A stretch of DNA of 46,914 nucleotides from Rhodospirillaceae bacterium UBA6219 (GTDB taxonomy: Bacteria > Pseudomonadota > Alphaproteobacteria > Rhodospirillales > Magnetospirillaceae). The stretch is taken from positions 1 to 46,914 of the forward strand of contig DISD01000051.1 in assembly GCA_002435715.1 (NCBI GenBank). Direction: 5' to 3'. How positions within the stretch are numbered: the stretch's first letter is position 1; the number at the start of each line of letters is the position of its first letter. Shown piece after piece: positions 29,441 through 37,703 of this stretch. The notes below the pieces were generated by a model. That model was not told the origin of the DNA. It saw only the letters and a program-made list of their open reading frames with translations, and made no database searches. The position numbers and the translations under genes were made by a program.

Positions 29441-30838
29441 ATGCATCCGGAATGGATTGCCATAGTGGAGGAAACCGGCGGCCCCCGATATCTGGCCATC
29501 GTCTCGGCGGTCAAGCGGGCGCTGGCCACCGGGCTGCTGCGACCGGGAGACCGACTGCCCCCCCAAAGGGATCTGGCGAACTGGCTGTCCCTGAACATCG
29601 GGACCATCAGCCGCGCCTATGCGGAAATGCACGATCAAGGCCTCACCCGGGGCGAGGTCGGACGCGGAACCTTCCTGAGCGTCAAGGAAGAAGCCGACGG
29701 CCCAACCAGCTTGTGGGATCACACGCCGCGACAATCCTTCGTCGACCTGTCGCACAATTTCCCCTCGGGGGCGGCACCCCACCCGGCCCTCTCGTTGTTG
29801 CAGCAGGCCATGGGGACCGAGTTGGACGCCGCAGCGTTCCTTTCCGCTCAGATCGATGCCGGCCTTGAAGAACATCGACGCACCTTTGCCCACTGGCTGG
29901 GCCGCTTCGGGATCGAGGCGCGGGCGGACGACATGTTGGTCACCTGCGGCGGGCAACATGGTCTGCTGCTGTCGCTGGCGGCCCTGTCACGCCCCGGCGA
30001 CGTGATCCTGACCGAGGAACTGAGTTTCTACGGATTGAAATCGGCGGCCGCCCTCCTCGGGCGTTCTCTGGTCGGGGTGCGTATGGACAGGGAAGGCATC
30101 GTCCCGGAATCCTTGGACATGGCCTGCCAGCGGACTGGGGCACGGGTGCTTTTTTGCACGCCGACCCTGCACAATCCGACCACCGCCACCATGTCCGAAA
30201 GACGTCGCCGAGAGATCGTTGCCGTTTGCGAGCGCCATGACGTGACGGTGATCGAAGACGACGTCTATGGCTTTATGCCGGATCCGCCGCCCCGCCCCCT
30301 GGCGTCCATGGCCCCGGATCGGGTGGTTCACTTGACCAGTCTGTCCAAACTGGCAGGACCGGGCTTGCGCATCGGTTTCATGCGGGTCCCCGGACACCTG
30401 TTCCACGCCTTCGGTATCGCCCTGCGGGCCACCACCTTGATGGCCTCGCCCTTCAACGCCGAATGGGCGGCTCGGATTTTGCGGTCTCCACGCTTGGACA
30501 CGATCATCGCCGCCTTGCGGGCGGAAACGGCTGCCCGGCAAAATCTGGTGATGGAAACCCTGCCCCGCGCCCTGGTGACCAATGCCCCCGGAGCCTTCTA
30601 TTTTGGCCTGAGAACGCCAGCGGACTGGACGGCCCAGACCTTCACCTCGGCGGCCGAGGCGCGCGGTGTCGGCATCACCCCCTACACTCTGTTCGAGGTC
30701 TCATCGCTGCATCAGTCGAACATGGTCCGGGTCTGCGTCAACGCCGCCCCGGATCAGGAGACGCTGAAGGCGGCATTGGTCAAACTGGCCGAGCTATTGG
30801 ATGAAAGCGCCCCCACGTCGCCGCTTATTCTCTCTTAG
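29441..30838 (+). CDS. MocR/PdxR-type transcriptional regulator
   Basis: The 465-residue protein joins a GntR winged helix (residues about 15-80: LATGLLRPGDRLPPQRDLANWLSLN) to a fold-I aminotransferase domain. The PLP lysine is in LTSLSKLAGPGLRIG, with FCTPTLHNPTTATM and IEDDVYGFMP as cofactor contacts. Such regulators sense PLP and an amino-acid-like ligand. It is divergent from the RidA-ABC operon and is its likely regulator. Length and domain order are standard. Confidence 0.9.
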   Translation: MHPEWIAIVEETGGPRYLAIVSAVKRALATGLLRPGDRLPPQRDLANWLSLNIGTISRAYAEMHDQGLTRGEVGRGTFLSVKEEADGPTSLWDHTPRQSFVDLSHNFPSGAAPHPALSLLQQAMGTELDAAAFLSAQIDAGLEEHRRTFAHWLGRFGIEARADDMLVTCGGQHGLLLSLAALSRPGDVILTEELSFYGLKSAAALLGRSLVGVRMDREGIVPESLDMACQRTGARVLFCTPTLHNPTTATMSERRRREIVAVCERHDVTVIEDDVYGFMPDPPPRPLASMAPDRVVHLTSLSKLAGPGLRIGFMRVPGHLFHAFGIALRATTLMASPFNAEWAARILRSPRLDTIIAALRAETAARQNLVMETLPRALVTNAPGAFYFGLRTPADWTAQTFTSAAEARGVGITPYTLFEVSSLHQSNMVRVCVNAAPDQETLKAALVKLAELLDESAPTSPLILS

Positions 30839-30889
30839 GTTGACAGGCCATCGTGACGCCCCCATCCGAACGGGCTGCCTTGCCTGCGG

Positions 30890-31786
30890 TCAGGACTTCG
30901 ATCCGCGGAAAGAATCGGCTGTTGTCCGAAGGCCCGATTCCGCTGACACCGCGAGCGGCGACTGACCGTCGCAAACCGATTTCAGCCGGCTTACCATCGC
31001 CACCAGACGAGGCCCCAGATCGTCTTCCAGGCGTTGACGAGACAGCAGGTAAGCAGGCCCCCCACAATTGAAGGCAAGGGGGGGCAAGGTGGAATTTTTC
31101 AGGGAAAACGGCACCCCAACCGAGTGGACGTCGGAACGCCAGTTGCCGTAATTGCAGCAAAAGCCGGTTTGCCGCACCTGGGCAAGGGATTGCCCGATGT
31201 TCGCCTCGATGGTCGGCCAGGAATCGGCGCCGGCTTTGTGGCGCAGACGCGCCAACAAAGCCGCACGTCGGTCGTCGTCAAGTCCGGCCAAATAAGCTTG
31301 CCCCATGCTGGTTCGGGCCAGCGAGATGCGCGAGCCCACATGGGTTTGCAACGTGACCATGCCGGCATTACGGGTGCAGGCCCAATAGACCATGGACAAC
31401 TCGTCCTCGCCCCCCAGGGCGACCATGATGCCCTCGCCGGCATAGGCGGCCAATTCGTCCATGAAAGGCTGAATGGCACCGCAGATATTGATGCCGCCCA
31501 GATTGCCATAGCCCAAGGCCAGCAACCCCAGACCAAGACGGTATTTGCCGTCATCGTCCCGACGCAGGCAATCCTGGGCCGCCAAGGTGGCGGTCAGCCG
31601 CGCCAAAGTCGCCTTGGGGATATCCAGCCGCCGGGCGATTTCGCGGTCATCCAGACATTCACCGGGCCGAAAACAACGCAGCACTTCGAGCCCGCGATGC
31701 AGGGCGACGACGAATTGCCGGTCGCTGGCGAAATCCTGAGCGGTCTCCAGGCCTTCCCCGGATTTGTGGTTGACCCGCTTCTTCAT
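30890..31786 (-). CDS. IclR-family regulator 1
   Basis: The 298-residue protein has an N-terminal winged helix (ALHRGLEVLRCFRPGECLDDREIARRLDIPKATLARLTATL, abbreviated GLEVLRCF and LDIPKATLARL) and an IclR ligand domain (ARTSMGQAYLAGL, CNYGNWRSDVHSVGVPF). ATG 31786 overlaps the MarR stop (ATGA), so both regulators share a transcript. The C-terminal tail with TTADSFRG is longer than usual. It probably regulates alicyclic-acid or aromatic genes nearby. Confidence 0.88.
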   Translation of the reverse strand: MKKRVNHKSGEGLETAQDFASDRQFVVALHRGLEVLRCFRPGECLDDREIARRLDIPKATLARLTATLAAQDCLRRDDDGKYRLGLGLLALGYGNLGGINICGAIQPFMDELAAYAGEGIMVALGGEDELSMVYWACTRNAGMVTLQTHVGSRISLARTSMGQAYLAGLDDDRRAALLARLRHKAGADSWPTIEANIGQSLAQVRQTGFCCNYGNWRSDVHSVGVPFSLKNSTLPPLAFNCGGPAYLLSRQRLEDDLGPRLVAMVSRLKSVCDGQSPLAVSAESGLRTTADSFRGSKS

Positions 31787-32295
31787 TCGGCGTCCTCGGC
31801 CTCGGGACTGTCCACCCGCTTCAGGTTGTCGAGCAGCTTGTTCAGGTAATGCAGGGCTTCGATCTTGTCGCCGACCGAAAAATTTCCCAGGGCTTGGGCG
31901 TAATAACCGTCGATGGCCGGCTGCATGCGTTGGGTCCACAGCGGCCAGCCGGCCTGCGACAGGCGCACCCGCCGCGACCGCTGGTCGGTGCTGTCCTTGA
32001 CCCGTTCGATACAGCCCATGGCTTCCAACCGGTTGATCACCCCCGACAGGTTCTGCCGGCTGACCAGCAGGAATTGCGCCAAATCGCTGATGGTCATGCC
32101 CTCGGCGGCCACCGGGTCGCGCGACAACGCCCCCAGCACCGCCCATTGCTGGGTGGTGATGCCGTGTTCATCCAGCGCCTTGGTGCCGGTTTTGTGCATC
32201 AGGTTGGCGCATTGGTACAGACGGAAAAACAGCCGGTTGCTGAGTTCCGCCGCCACCGCCGCCTCGCGATCGTGGGAAGAGGTCATGCCCGGCAT
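31783..32295 (-). CDS. MarR-family regulator, BadR-like
   Basis: The 170-residue protein (start ATG 32295; ATG 32286 is possible) has the MarR winged helix: HGITTQQWAVLGALSRDP, ISDLAQFLLVSRQNLSGVINRLEAMGCIERV and DQRSRRVRLSQAG. In Rhodopseudomonas palustris BadR, a MarR protein, represses cyclohexanecarboxylate genes badHI and aliAB until 2-ketocyclohexanecarboxyl-CoA-type inducers appear. Here it is divergent from badH-badI, in line with that role. The call as BadR is by position and family. Confidence 0.82.
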   Translation of the reverse strand: MPGMTSSHDREAAVAAELSNRLFFRLYQCANLMHKTGTKALDEHGITTQQWAVLGALSRDPVAAEGMTISDLAQFLLVSRQNLSGVINRLEAMGCIERVKDSTDQRSRRVRLSQAGWPLWTQRMQPAIDGYYAQALGNFSVGDKIEALHYLNKLLDNLKRVDSPEAEDAE

Positions 32296-32347
32296 GATGC
32301 GCCCACGGCAAATCGCAGTCAAGAACCCCAGCCCACCCCCAGATACG

Positions 32348-32365
32348 TAAATATATTGCTATTTA
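32348..32365. promoter_or_regulatory. candidate MarR/BadR operator
   Basis: TAAATA-N6-TATTTA is a perfect inverted repeat in the divergent region between the MarR gene and badH, 112 bp before badH. MarR operators typically look like this. A second AT-rich patch with TTCTGCAAAAATCGCA follows but is not clearly symmetrical. Confidence 0.5.
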
Positions 32366-32477
32366 TTTTTCCCTGATGGCATACTCCGCCAACACATCGA
32401 GATCGCCCGTCGAAACGGCGAAATTCTGCAAAAATCGCATATTGCACCTGCGAAAAAGCCAAAAAGGAGGTTTGTTC

Positions 32478-33245
32478 ATGCGCGGTTTGTCTGGCAAGGT
32501 GGTGATCGTTACCGGCGGTGCCGGCGGCATCGGTAAAGCAACATGTTGTCGTTTTTCCGAGGAAGGCGCCAAAGTCGCCATCGTTGATTTGAACCTTGAG
32601 GCGGCCACCGCCACCGCTGCCGAATTGTCGGCCAAGGGCGGTACCGTCAAGGCCTATGGCGCCGATCTGACCGACCTGGAAGCGGTGACCAAGGCCGTCG
32701 CCGCCATCGAGGCCGAACTGGGACCGGTGGACGTGCTGGTCAACAATGCCGGCTGGGACCTGTTCTCGCCGTTTTTGAAAAGCACCCCCGATTACTGGCG
32801 CAAGATCATCGACATCAATCTGGTGGGCGTGCTGAACATCACCCACACGGTGCTGAAGGGGTTTGTCGAACGCAAGGCAGGCAAGGTGGTCAGCCTGGCG
32901 TCCGATGCCGCCCGCGTCGGCTCGTCGGGCGAAGCGGTCTATGCCGCCGCCAAGGCCGGCGTCATCGCCTTTTCCAAGACCCTGGCCCGCGAACATGCCC
33001 GCGAAGGCATCGTCTTCAACGTGGTCTGCCCCGGCGTCACCGACACCCCCTTGCTGCAATCCTTCATGGAAGGCGCCGGCGATCCGGAAAAGCTGCGTGT
33101 GGCCTTCACCCGCGCGGTGCCCCTGGGCCGTTTGGGCCAACCCTCGGACCTGCCGGGTGCCATCGCCTTCTTCGCCTCGGACGACGCCGCCTTCATCACC
33201 GGCCAGGTGATCAGCGTCTCGGGCGGCCTGACCATGAACGGCTAA
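32478..33245 (+). CDS. badH: BadH-like 2-hydroxycyclohexanecarboxyl-CoA dehydrogenase
   Basis: A short-chain dehydrogenase of 255 residues, predicted to oxidise 2-hydroxycyclohexanecarboxyl-CoA with NAD to the 2-keto form. The NAD motif TGGAGGIG (residues about 12-19), NNAGWD, the catalytic YAAAK near residue 155 and the Gly-rich SVSGGL end are in place. ATG 32478 follows AAGGAGG. It is followed by badI after 18 nt. The substrate is inferred from the gene order badH-badI-aliB-aliA. Confidence 0.85.
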   Translation: MRGLSGKVVIVTGGAGGIGKATCCRFSEEGAKVAIVDLNLEAATATAAELSAKGGTVKAYGADLTDLEAVTKAVAAIEAELGPVDVLVNNAGWDLFSPFLKSTPDYWRKIIDINLVGVLNITHTVLKGFVERKAGKVVSLASDAARVGSSGEAVYAAAKAGVIAFSKTLAREHAREGIVFNVVCPGVTDTPLLQSFMEGAGDPEKLRVAFTRAVPLGRLGQPSDLPGAIAFFASDDAAFITGQVISVSGGLTMNG

Positions 33246-33263
33246 TCACAAGGAAACGGACCA

Positions 33264-34046
33264 ATGACTTACGAAGACATCCTGTACGAAGTGAAGAACG
33301 GCGCCGCCTGGATCACCATCAACCGGCCCGACAAGTACAACGCCTTTCGCGGCCAGACCTGCGAAGAACTGATCCACGCCTTCAACAAGGCCGGCTGGGA
33401 CAAATCCATCGGCGTCATCGTGCTGACCGGCGCCGGCGACAAGGCGTTCTGCACCGGCGGCGACCAAAGCGCCCATGAAGGCCAGTATGACGGCCGCGGC
33501 ACCATCGGCCTGCCCATGGAAGACCTGCATTCCATCATCCGCGACGTGCCCAAGCCGGTGATCGCCCGTGTGCCCGGCTTCGCCATCGGCGGCGGCAACG
33601 TTCTGTGCACCATCTGCGACTTCACCATCGCGTCGGAAAAGGCGGTGTTCGGTCAGGTCGGCCCCAAGGTCGGCTCGGTCGACCCTGGTTTCGGCACCGC
33701 CTTCCTGGCCCGCGTCGTCGGCGAAAAGAAGGCCCGCGAAATCTGGTACATGTGCCGTCGCTACACCGCCCAGGAAGCCCTGGCCATGGGCTTGGTCAAC
33801 ACCGTCGTCCCCCATGACGAACTGGATGCCGAAGTGACCCGCTGGTGCGACGAGATCATGGAAAAAAGCCCCACCGCCATCGCCATCGCCAAGCGCTCGT
33901 TCAACATGGACAGCGAAAACATCCGTGGCATCGCCGGCATGGGGATGTATGCGCTCAGCATGTATTACGACACCGACGAATCCAAGGAAGGCGGCATCGC
34001 CTTCAAGGAAAAGCGCAAGCCCGACTTCCGTCGCTTCGGCAAGTAA
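33264..34046 (+). CDS. badI: BadI, 2-ketocyclohexanecarboxyl-CoA hydrolase
   Basis: BadI opens the ring of 2-ketocyclohexanecarboxyl-CoA to pimeloyl-CoA. The 260-residue crotonase-fold protein matches the Rhodopseudomonas enzyme closely: EDILYEVKNGAAWITINRPDK, FCTGGDQSAHEGQYDGRGT, KPVIARVPGFAIGGGNVL, VFGQVGPKVGSVDPGFGTA and REIWYMCRRY. Length is identical to the known protein. A terminator-like hairpin follows. Confidence 0.95.
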   Translation: MTYEDILYEVKNGAAWITINRPDKYNAFRGQTCEELIHAFNKAGWDKSIGVIVLTGAGDKAFCTGGDQSAHEGQYDGRGTIGLPMEDLHSIIRDVPKPVIARVPGFAIGGGNVLCTICDFTIASEKAVFGQVGPKVGSVDPGFGTAFLARVVGEKKAREIWYMCRRYTAQEALAMGLVNTVVPHDELDAEVTRWCDEIMEKSPTAIAIAKRSFNMDSENIRGIAGMGMYALSMYYDTDESKEGGIAFKEKRKPDFRRFGK

Positions 34047-34054
34047 TCGCTTTG

Positions 34055-34089
34055 CCCCTTCGCCTTGCCCGTCAGGGCGAAGGGGTTTT
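34055..34089 (+). terminator. intrinsic terminator between badI and aliB
   Basis: CCCCTTCGCC (34055-34064) pairs with GGCGAAGGGG (34076-34085), followed by TTTT. It probably gives partial termination between badHI and aliBA. Confidence 0.72.
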
Positions 34090-34111
34090 CAGTCACAAGG
34101 GTAAGATCACC

Positions 34112-35260
34112 ATGGATTTTTCATTTACCCCCGAGCAAGAGCAGATTCGCGACACCGCGCTTCGCTTCGCCCAGGCCGAGCTGGCCCCCAAATATGCCGA
34201 GCGCGAGCGCTTGGCCGCGGTGTCGCCGGAATTGCGCAAGGCCATGGGCGAATTGGGACTGATCGGCGTCGAGTTCCCCGAGAAATTCGGCGGTATGGGC
34301 CTGGATCACGTCACCGCCGGCGTGGTCATCGAAGCCATCGCCGAAGGTGACTTCAACGTCGCCTATGTTCAATTGCTGGCGTCCTTGTGCGGCCAGATCG
34401 TCGCCGAACACGCCCACCCCGACCTGGCCGCCGAAATCCTGCCCAAGGTGCTGGCCGGCGAGACCCTGTTCGCCATCGCCCTGACCGAGCCGCAAGGTGG
34501 ATCGGATGCCGCCAATTTGCGCCTGAAGGCCCGGCGCGACGGCGACCATTATGTGTTGAGTGGCGAAAAGACCTCGATCTCGTGGGCCGATCAGGCCGAT
34601 TGGTGCGTGGTCTTCGCCCGCACCGGCACCCAGGAACAGGGCGCCCACGGCATTTCCGCCTTCCTGGTCGACCTGACCCTGCCCGGCCTGACCCGTACCC
34701 GTTTCTCGGACCTGGGGGAACACGCCATCGGCCGTGGTTCGCTGTTCTTCGACGACGTGCGCGTCCCCGCCGCCAACATGCTGGGCCGTGAAGGCGGCGG
34801 CTTCGTCCAGGTGATGCAGGGCTTCGATTTCAGCCGCGCCCTGATCGGCCTGCAATGCCTGTCGGTGGCCCGCATCTGTCTGGACGAAACCTGGAAATAT
34901 ATCGGCGAACGCCAGGCCTTCGGTGGCCCGCTGTCGCGCAACCAGGGACTGACCTTCCTCTTGGCGGAATTGGACGCCCAGGTTCGCGCCGTGCGTCTGC
35001 TGTGCTATCAGACCCTGTGGGCCAAGACCAACCACAAGCCGCACACCGCCGAAGCCGCCATGGTCAAGTGGTGGGCCCCCAAGCTGGCCTTCGAGGTGGT
35101 TCACCGCTGCCTGTTGGTGCACGGCCATGCCGGCTATTCCACCGAACTGCCGTTCGAACAGCGCCTGCGTGACGTCCTGGGCCTGCAGATCGGCGACGGC
35201 ACCGCCGAAATCATGAAAATGATCGTCGCCCGCCAAGCCCTGGCACAAGCCAAATCATAA
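34112..35260 (+). CDS. aliB: AliB, cyclohexanecarboxyl-CoA dehydrogenase
   Basis: AliB oxidises cyclohexanecarboxyl-CoA to cyclohex-1-enecarboxyl-CoA and passes electrons to ETF. The 382-residue acyl-CoA dehydrogenase has ALTEPQGGSDAANL, EKTSISWADQADW, LVHGHAGYSTELPFEQRLRDV and the C-terminal LQIGDGTAEIMKMIVARQAL. At the usual catalytic Glu position (YEGT in butyryl types) it has Asp362 in IGDGT. An Asp base is, as I recall, reported for cyclohexanecarboxyl-CoA dehydrogenases. Start ATG 34112. Confidence 0.88.
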   Translation: MDFSFTPEQEQIRDTALRFAQAELAPKYAERERLAAVSPELRKAMGELGLIGVEFPEKFGGMGLDHVTAGVVIEAIAEGDFNVAYVQLLASLCGQIVAEHAHPDLAAEILPKVLAGETLFAIALTEPQGGSDAANLRLKARRDGDHYVLSGEKTSISWADQADWCVVFARTGTQEQGAHGISAFLVDLTLPGLTRTRFSDLGEHAIGRGSLFFDDVRVPAANMLGREGGGFVQVMQGFDFSRALIGLQCLSVARICLDETWKYIGERQAFGGPLSRNQGLTFLLAELDAQVRAVRLLCYQTLWAKTNHKPHTAEAAMVKWWAPKLAFEVVHRCLLVHGHAGYSTELPFEQRLRDVLGLQIGDGTAEIMKMIVARQALAQAKS

Positions 35261-35291
35261 GGGCACGGGACTTCTTGGGAGGAAATCCACC

Positions 35292-36920
35292 ATGCACGAT
35301 TTGCCGTTGATCGCGCCCCGCCGCGACACCATGCGGAAACTGGGACACTGGCGGGACGAGACGGTCACCGACTTCCTGGACCGCTTCGTCGCCGCCTGTC
35401 CCGACAAGACAGCGCTGATCGCCTATTCCAGCGAGCGGGGCAACGCCGCCCGCCTGACCTATGCGCAACTGAACGAAAAGGTCACCCGCGCCGCCCTGGG
35501 CCTGGCCCGGCTGGGTGTGGGCAAGGGCGACGTGGTCGCCATGCAATTGCCCAATTGGTGGGAATACGTGGTGCTGCATCTGGCCGCCGTGCGGCTGGGC
35601 GCGGTCACCAACCCGCTGATGATCATCTTCCGCCAGCACGAGCTGCGCTTCATGCTGCGCTTTTCCCAAGCCAAGGTGATGGTCATCCCCAAAAGCTTCC
35701 GGGGTTTCGACTTCCCCGCCATGCTGGACGAGTTACGGCCCGAATTGCCCGACCTGGCCCAGGTGGTGGTGGTCGGCGAGGACGGCCCCGACGGCTGGGA
35801 TTCCACCCTGGGCGGAACCGCCCCCGTGGACCAGGATGCGGCGGCCCGGCTTTTCGCCGCCAACAAACCGTCGGGCGACGATTTGATCCAGCTATTGTAC
35901 ACCTCGGGAACCACCGGCGAGCCCAAGGGGGTGATGCACACCTCGAACACCATCTTCTCGAACCTGCATCCCTTTGCCGACCGTCTGGGCCTGGGGGCTG
36001 GGGACGTGATCCACATGCCCTCGCCCATGGCCCATCAACTGGGCTTCATGTACGGGCTGATCCTGCCGGTGATGCTGGGCGCCACCGCGGTGCTGCAAGA
36101 CATCTTCGAAGTCACGGAAATGGCCCGTCAATTGACCGAGGAACGGGCCAGCTTCACCATGGCGGCGACACCGTTCCTCAACGACCTGACCGAATACGCC
36201 ATCGCCAAATCCTTGGCGACACCCGATCTGCGCATCTTCGTGTCGGCCGGCGCGCCCATTCCCCGCGCCCTGGTCACCCGGGCTTCGGAAACCCTGGGCT
36301 CGGCCATCGTCTCGGCTTGGGGCATGTCGGAAAACGGTGCCGTCACCACCACCAGCCCCAGCGACCCGGTGGACAAGATCACCAATACCGACGGCCATTG
36401 CCTGCCCGGCATGGAAGTCCGCGTGGTCGATGAAACCGACCAACCGGTTCCCGCCGGCACCGCCGGGCGTCTGCAGGTCCGGGGCTGTTCCAATTTCGCC
36501 GGCTATCTGCGTCGTCCCGAACTGAACACCGTCGATCCCGACGGCTGGTTCGAGACCGGCGACATCGCCCGCATGGACGAGGACGGCTATATCCGCATCG
36601 CCGGACGCTCCAAGGACATCATCATCCGTGGTGGCGAGAACATCCCGGTGGTCGAGATCGAAAACCTGTTGTTCAAGCATCCCTCCATCGCCGTGGTGGC
36701 CATCGTCGGCGTCTCGGACCCGCGTCTGGGCGAACGGGCCTGCGCCGTGGTGGTGCTGAAACAAGGGGCCAGCCTGAGCTTCGAGGACATGAGCGCTTTC
36801 CTGCTGGAACAGCAAGTGGCCAAGCAATACATCCCCGAGCAATTACGCATCGTCGACGACCTGCCGCGCACCCCCACCGGCAAGATCCAGAAGTTCCGCC
36901 TGCGCGAATGGCTGAACTGA
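35292..36920 (+). CDS. aliA: AliA, cyclohexanecarboxylate-CoA ligase
   Basis: AliA makes the CoA thioester of cyclohexanecarboxylate with ATP. The 542-residue adenylate-forming enzyme has the P-loop-like LLYTSGTTGEPKGVMHT, the GWFETGDIARMDEDGYIRIAGRSKD segment and the C-terminal lysine motif TPTGKIQKFRL. A GGGAGGAA site precedes ATG 35292. It is the last gene of the badHI-aliBA set, with an intrinsic terminator following. The substrate call rests on context and resemblance to AliA. Confidence 0.9.
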   Translation: MHDLPLIAPRRDTMRKLGHWRDETVTDFLDRFVAACPDKTALIAYSSERGNAARLTYAQLNEKVTRAALGLARLGVGKGDVVAMQLPNWWEYVVLHLAAVRLGAVTNPLMIIFRQHELRFMLRFSQAKVMVIPKSFRGFDFPAMLDELRPELPDLAQVVVVGEDGPDGWDSTLGGTAPVDQDAAARLFAANKPSGDDLIQLLYTSGTTGEPKGVMHTSNTIFSNLHPFADRLGLGAGDVIHMPSPMAHQLGFMYGLILPVMLGATAVLQDIFEVTEMARQLTEERASFTMAATPFLNDLTEYAIAKSLATPDLRIFVSAGAPIPRALVTRASETLGSAIVSAWGMSENGAVTTTSPSDPVDKITNTDGHCLPGMEVRVVDETDQPVPAGTAGRLQVRGCSNFAGYLRRPELNTVDPDGWFETGDIARMDEDGYIRIAGRSKDIIIRGGENIPVVEIENLLFKHPSIAVVAIVGVSDPRLGERACAVVVLKQGASLSFEDMSAFLLEQQVAKQYIPEQLRIVDDLPRTPTGKIQKFRLREWLN

Positions 36921-36926
36921 GTGTGG

Positions 36927-36957
36927 CGGCCCCGGTGGAAAAGCCGGGGCCGTTTTT
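36927..36957 (+). terminator. intrinsic terminator after aliA
   Basis: CGGCCCCGG (36927-36935) and CCGGGGCCG (36944-36952) form a 9-bp stem followed by TTTTT (36953-36957). Confidence 0.85.
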
Positions 36958-36971
36958 CTGGAGACACGCCC

Positions 36972-37643
36972 ATGAACGTCATCGAAGCCCTTCACAAGCG
37001 CAAGTCCATCCGCGCCTATCGCCCCGATCCGGTGCCCCGCGCCACGCTGGAACGAATCCTGGCCGCCGCCGCCCGCGCCCCCAGCGGCAACAACATCCAG
37101 CCCTGGAAAGTGCGGGTGCTGACCGGCAACCGGCTAGCCACCCTGACCAGGGCGGTCACCGATTTCCGCGCCACCCATCCCGGCACCGAGAACTGGGCCT
37201 ATGATTACTATCCCGCCACCTGGCGCGAACCCTATCTGACCCGCCGTCGCAAGGTGGGGTGGGACATGTACGGCTTGTTGGGCATCACCCGTGCCGACAA
37301 GGACCGCATCCGCGCCCAGCACGATGCCAACTTCACCTTCTTCGGGGCGCCGGTGGGGATCATCGTCACCTTGGACCGCGATCTGTCGCGGGGGTCGTGG
37401 GTCGATTGCGGCATGTTCCTGCAATCCTTGGCCCTGGCCGCCACCGGCGAAGGCCTGGGCTGTTGCCTGCAAGCCGCCTGGGTCGCCCATGCCGATCTGG
37501 TGGGCGAAGTTCTGGCATTGGAAGAAGGCGAGATGGTGGTCTGCGGCATGGCCCTGGGTTGGGCCGACGCAAGCGCCGTGATCAACGGCTTGGAAAGCGA
37601 ACGCGAGCCCTTGGCTTCGTTCGTGACCTTTCTCGACGACTGA
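36972..37643 (+). CDS. nitroreductase-family flavoprotein
   Basis: The 223-residue protein has the larger nitroreductase layout: NVIEALHKRKSIRAYRPDPVP (abbreviated KRKSIRAYRP), APSGNNIQPWKV flavin loop, LDRDLSRGSWVDCGMFLQSLALAA and the GMALGWAD end. It may reduce a quinone or a nitro or enoyl compound with FMN and NAD(P)H. The ATG at 36972 lies just after the aliA terminator. It is followed by a bidirectional terminator, so it may be a single gene. Relation to the alicyclic pathway is unclear. Confidence 0.85.
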   Translation: MNVIEALHKRKSIRAYRPDPVPRATLERILAAAARAPSGNNIQPWKVRVLTGNRLATLTRAVTDFRATHPGTENWAYDYYPATWREPYLTRRRKVGWDMYGLLGITRADKDRIRAQHDANFTFFGAPVGIIVTLDRDLSRGSWVDCGMFLQSLALAATGEGLGCCLQAAWVAHADLVGEVLALEEGEMVVCGMALGWADASAVINGLESEREPLASFVTFLDD

Positions 37644-37667
37644 CTGGACCAGCCTTCGAGAAAGGGA

Positions 37668-37703
37668 AAGGCGGAGGACGATTGGGCGTCTTCCGCCTTT
37701 TTT
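37668..37703. terminator. bidirectional terminator
   Basis: AAGGCGGAGGACG (37668-37680) pairs with CGTCTTCCGCCTT (37687-37699) with one G-T pair, and T runs follow on the plus strand (37700-37703). It separates the nitroreductase from the convergent binding-protein gene. Confidence 0.82.
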
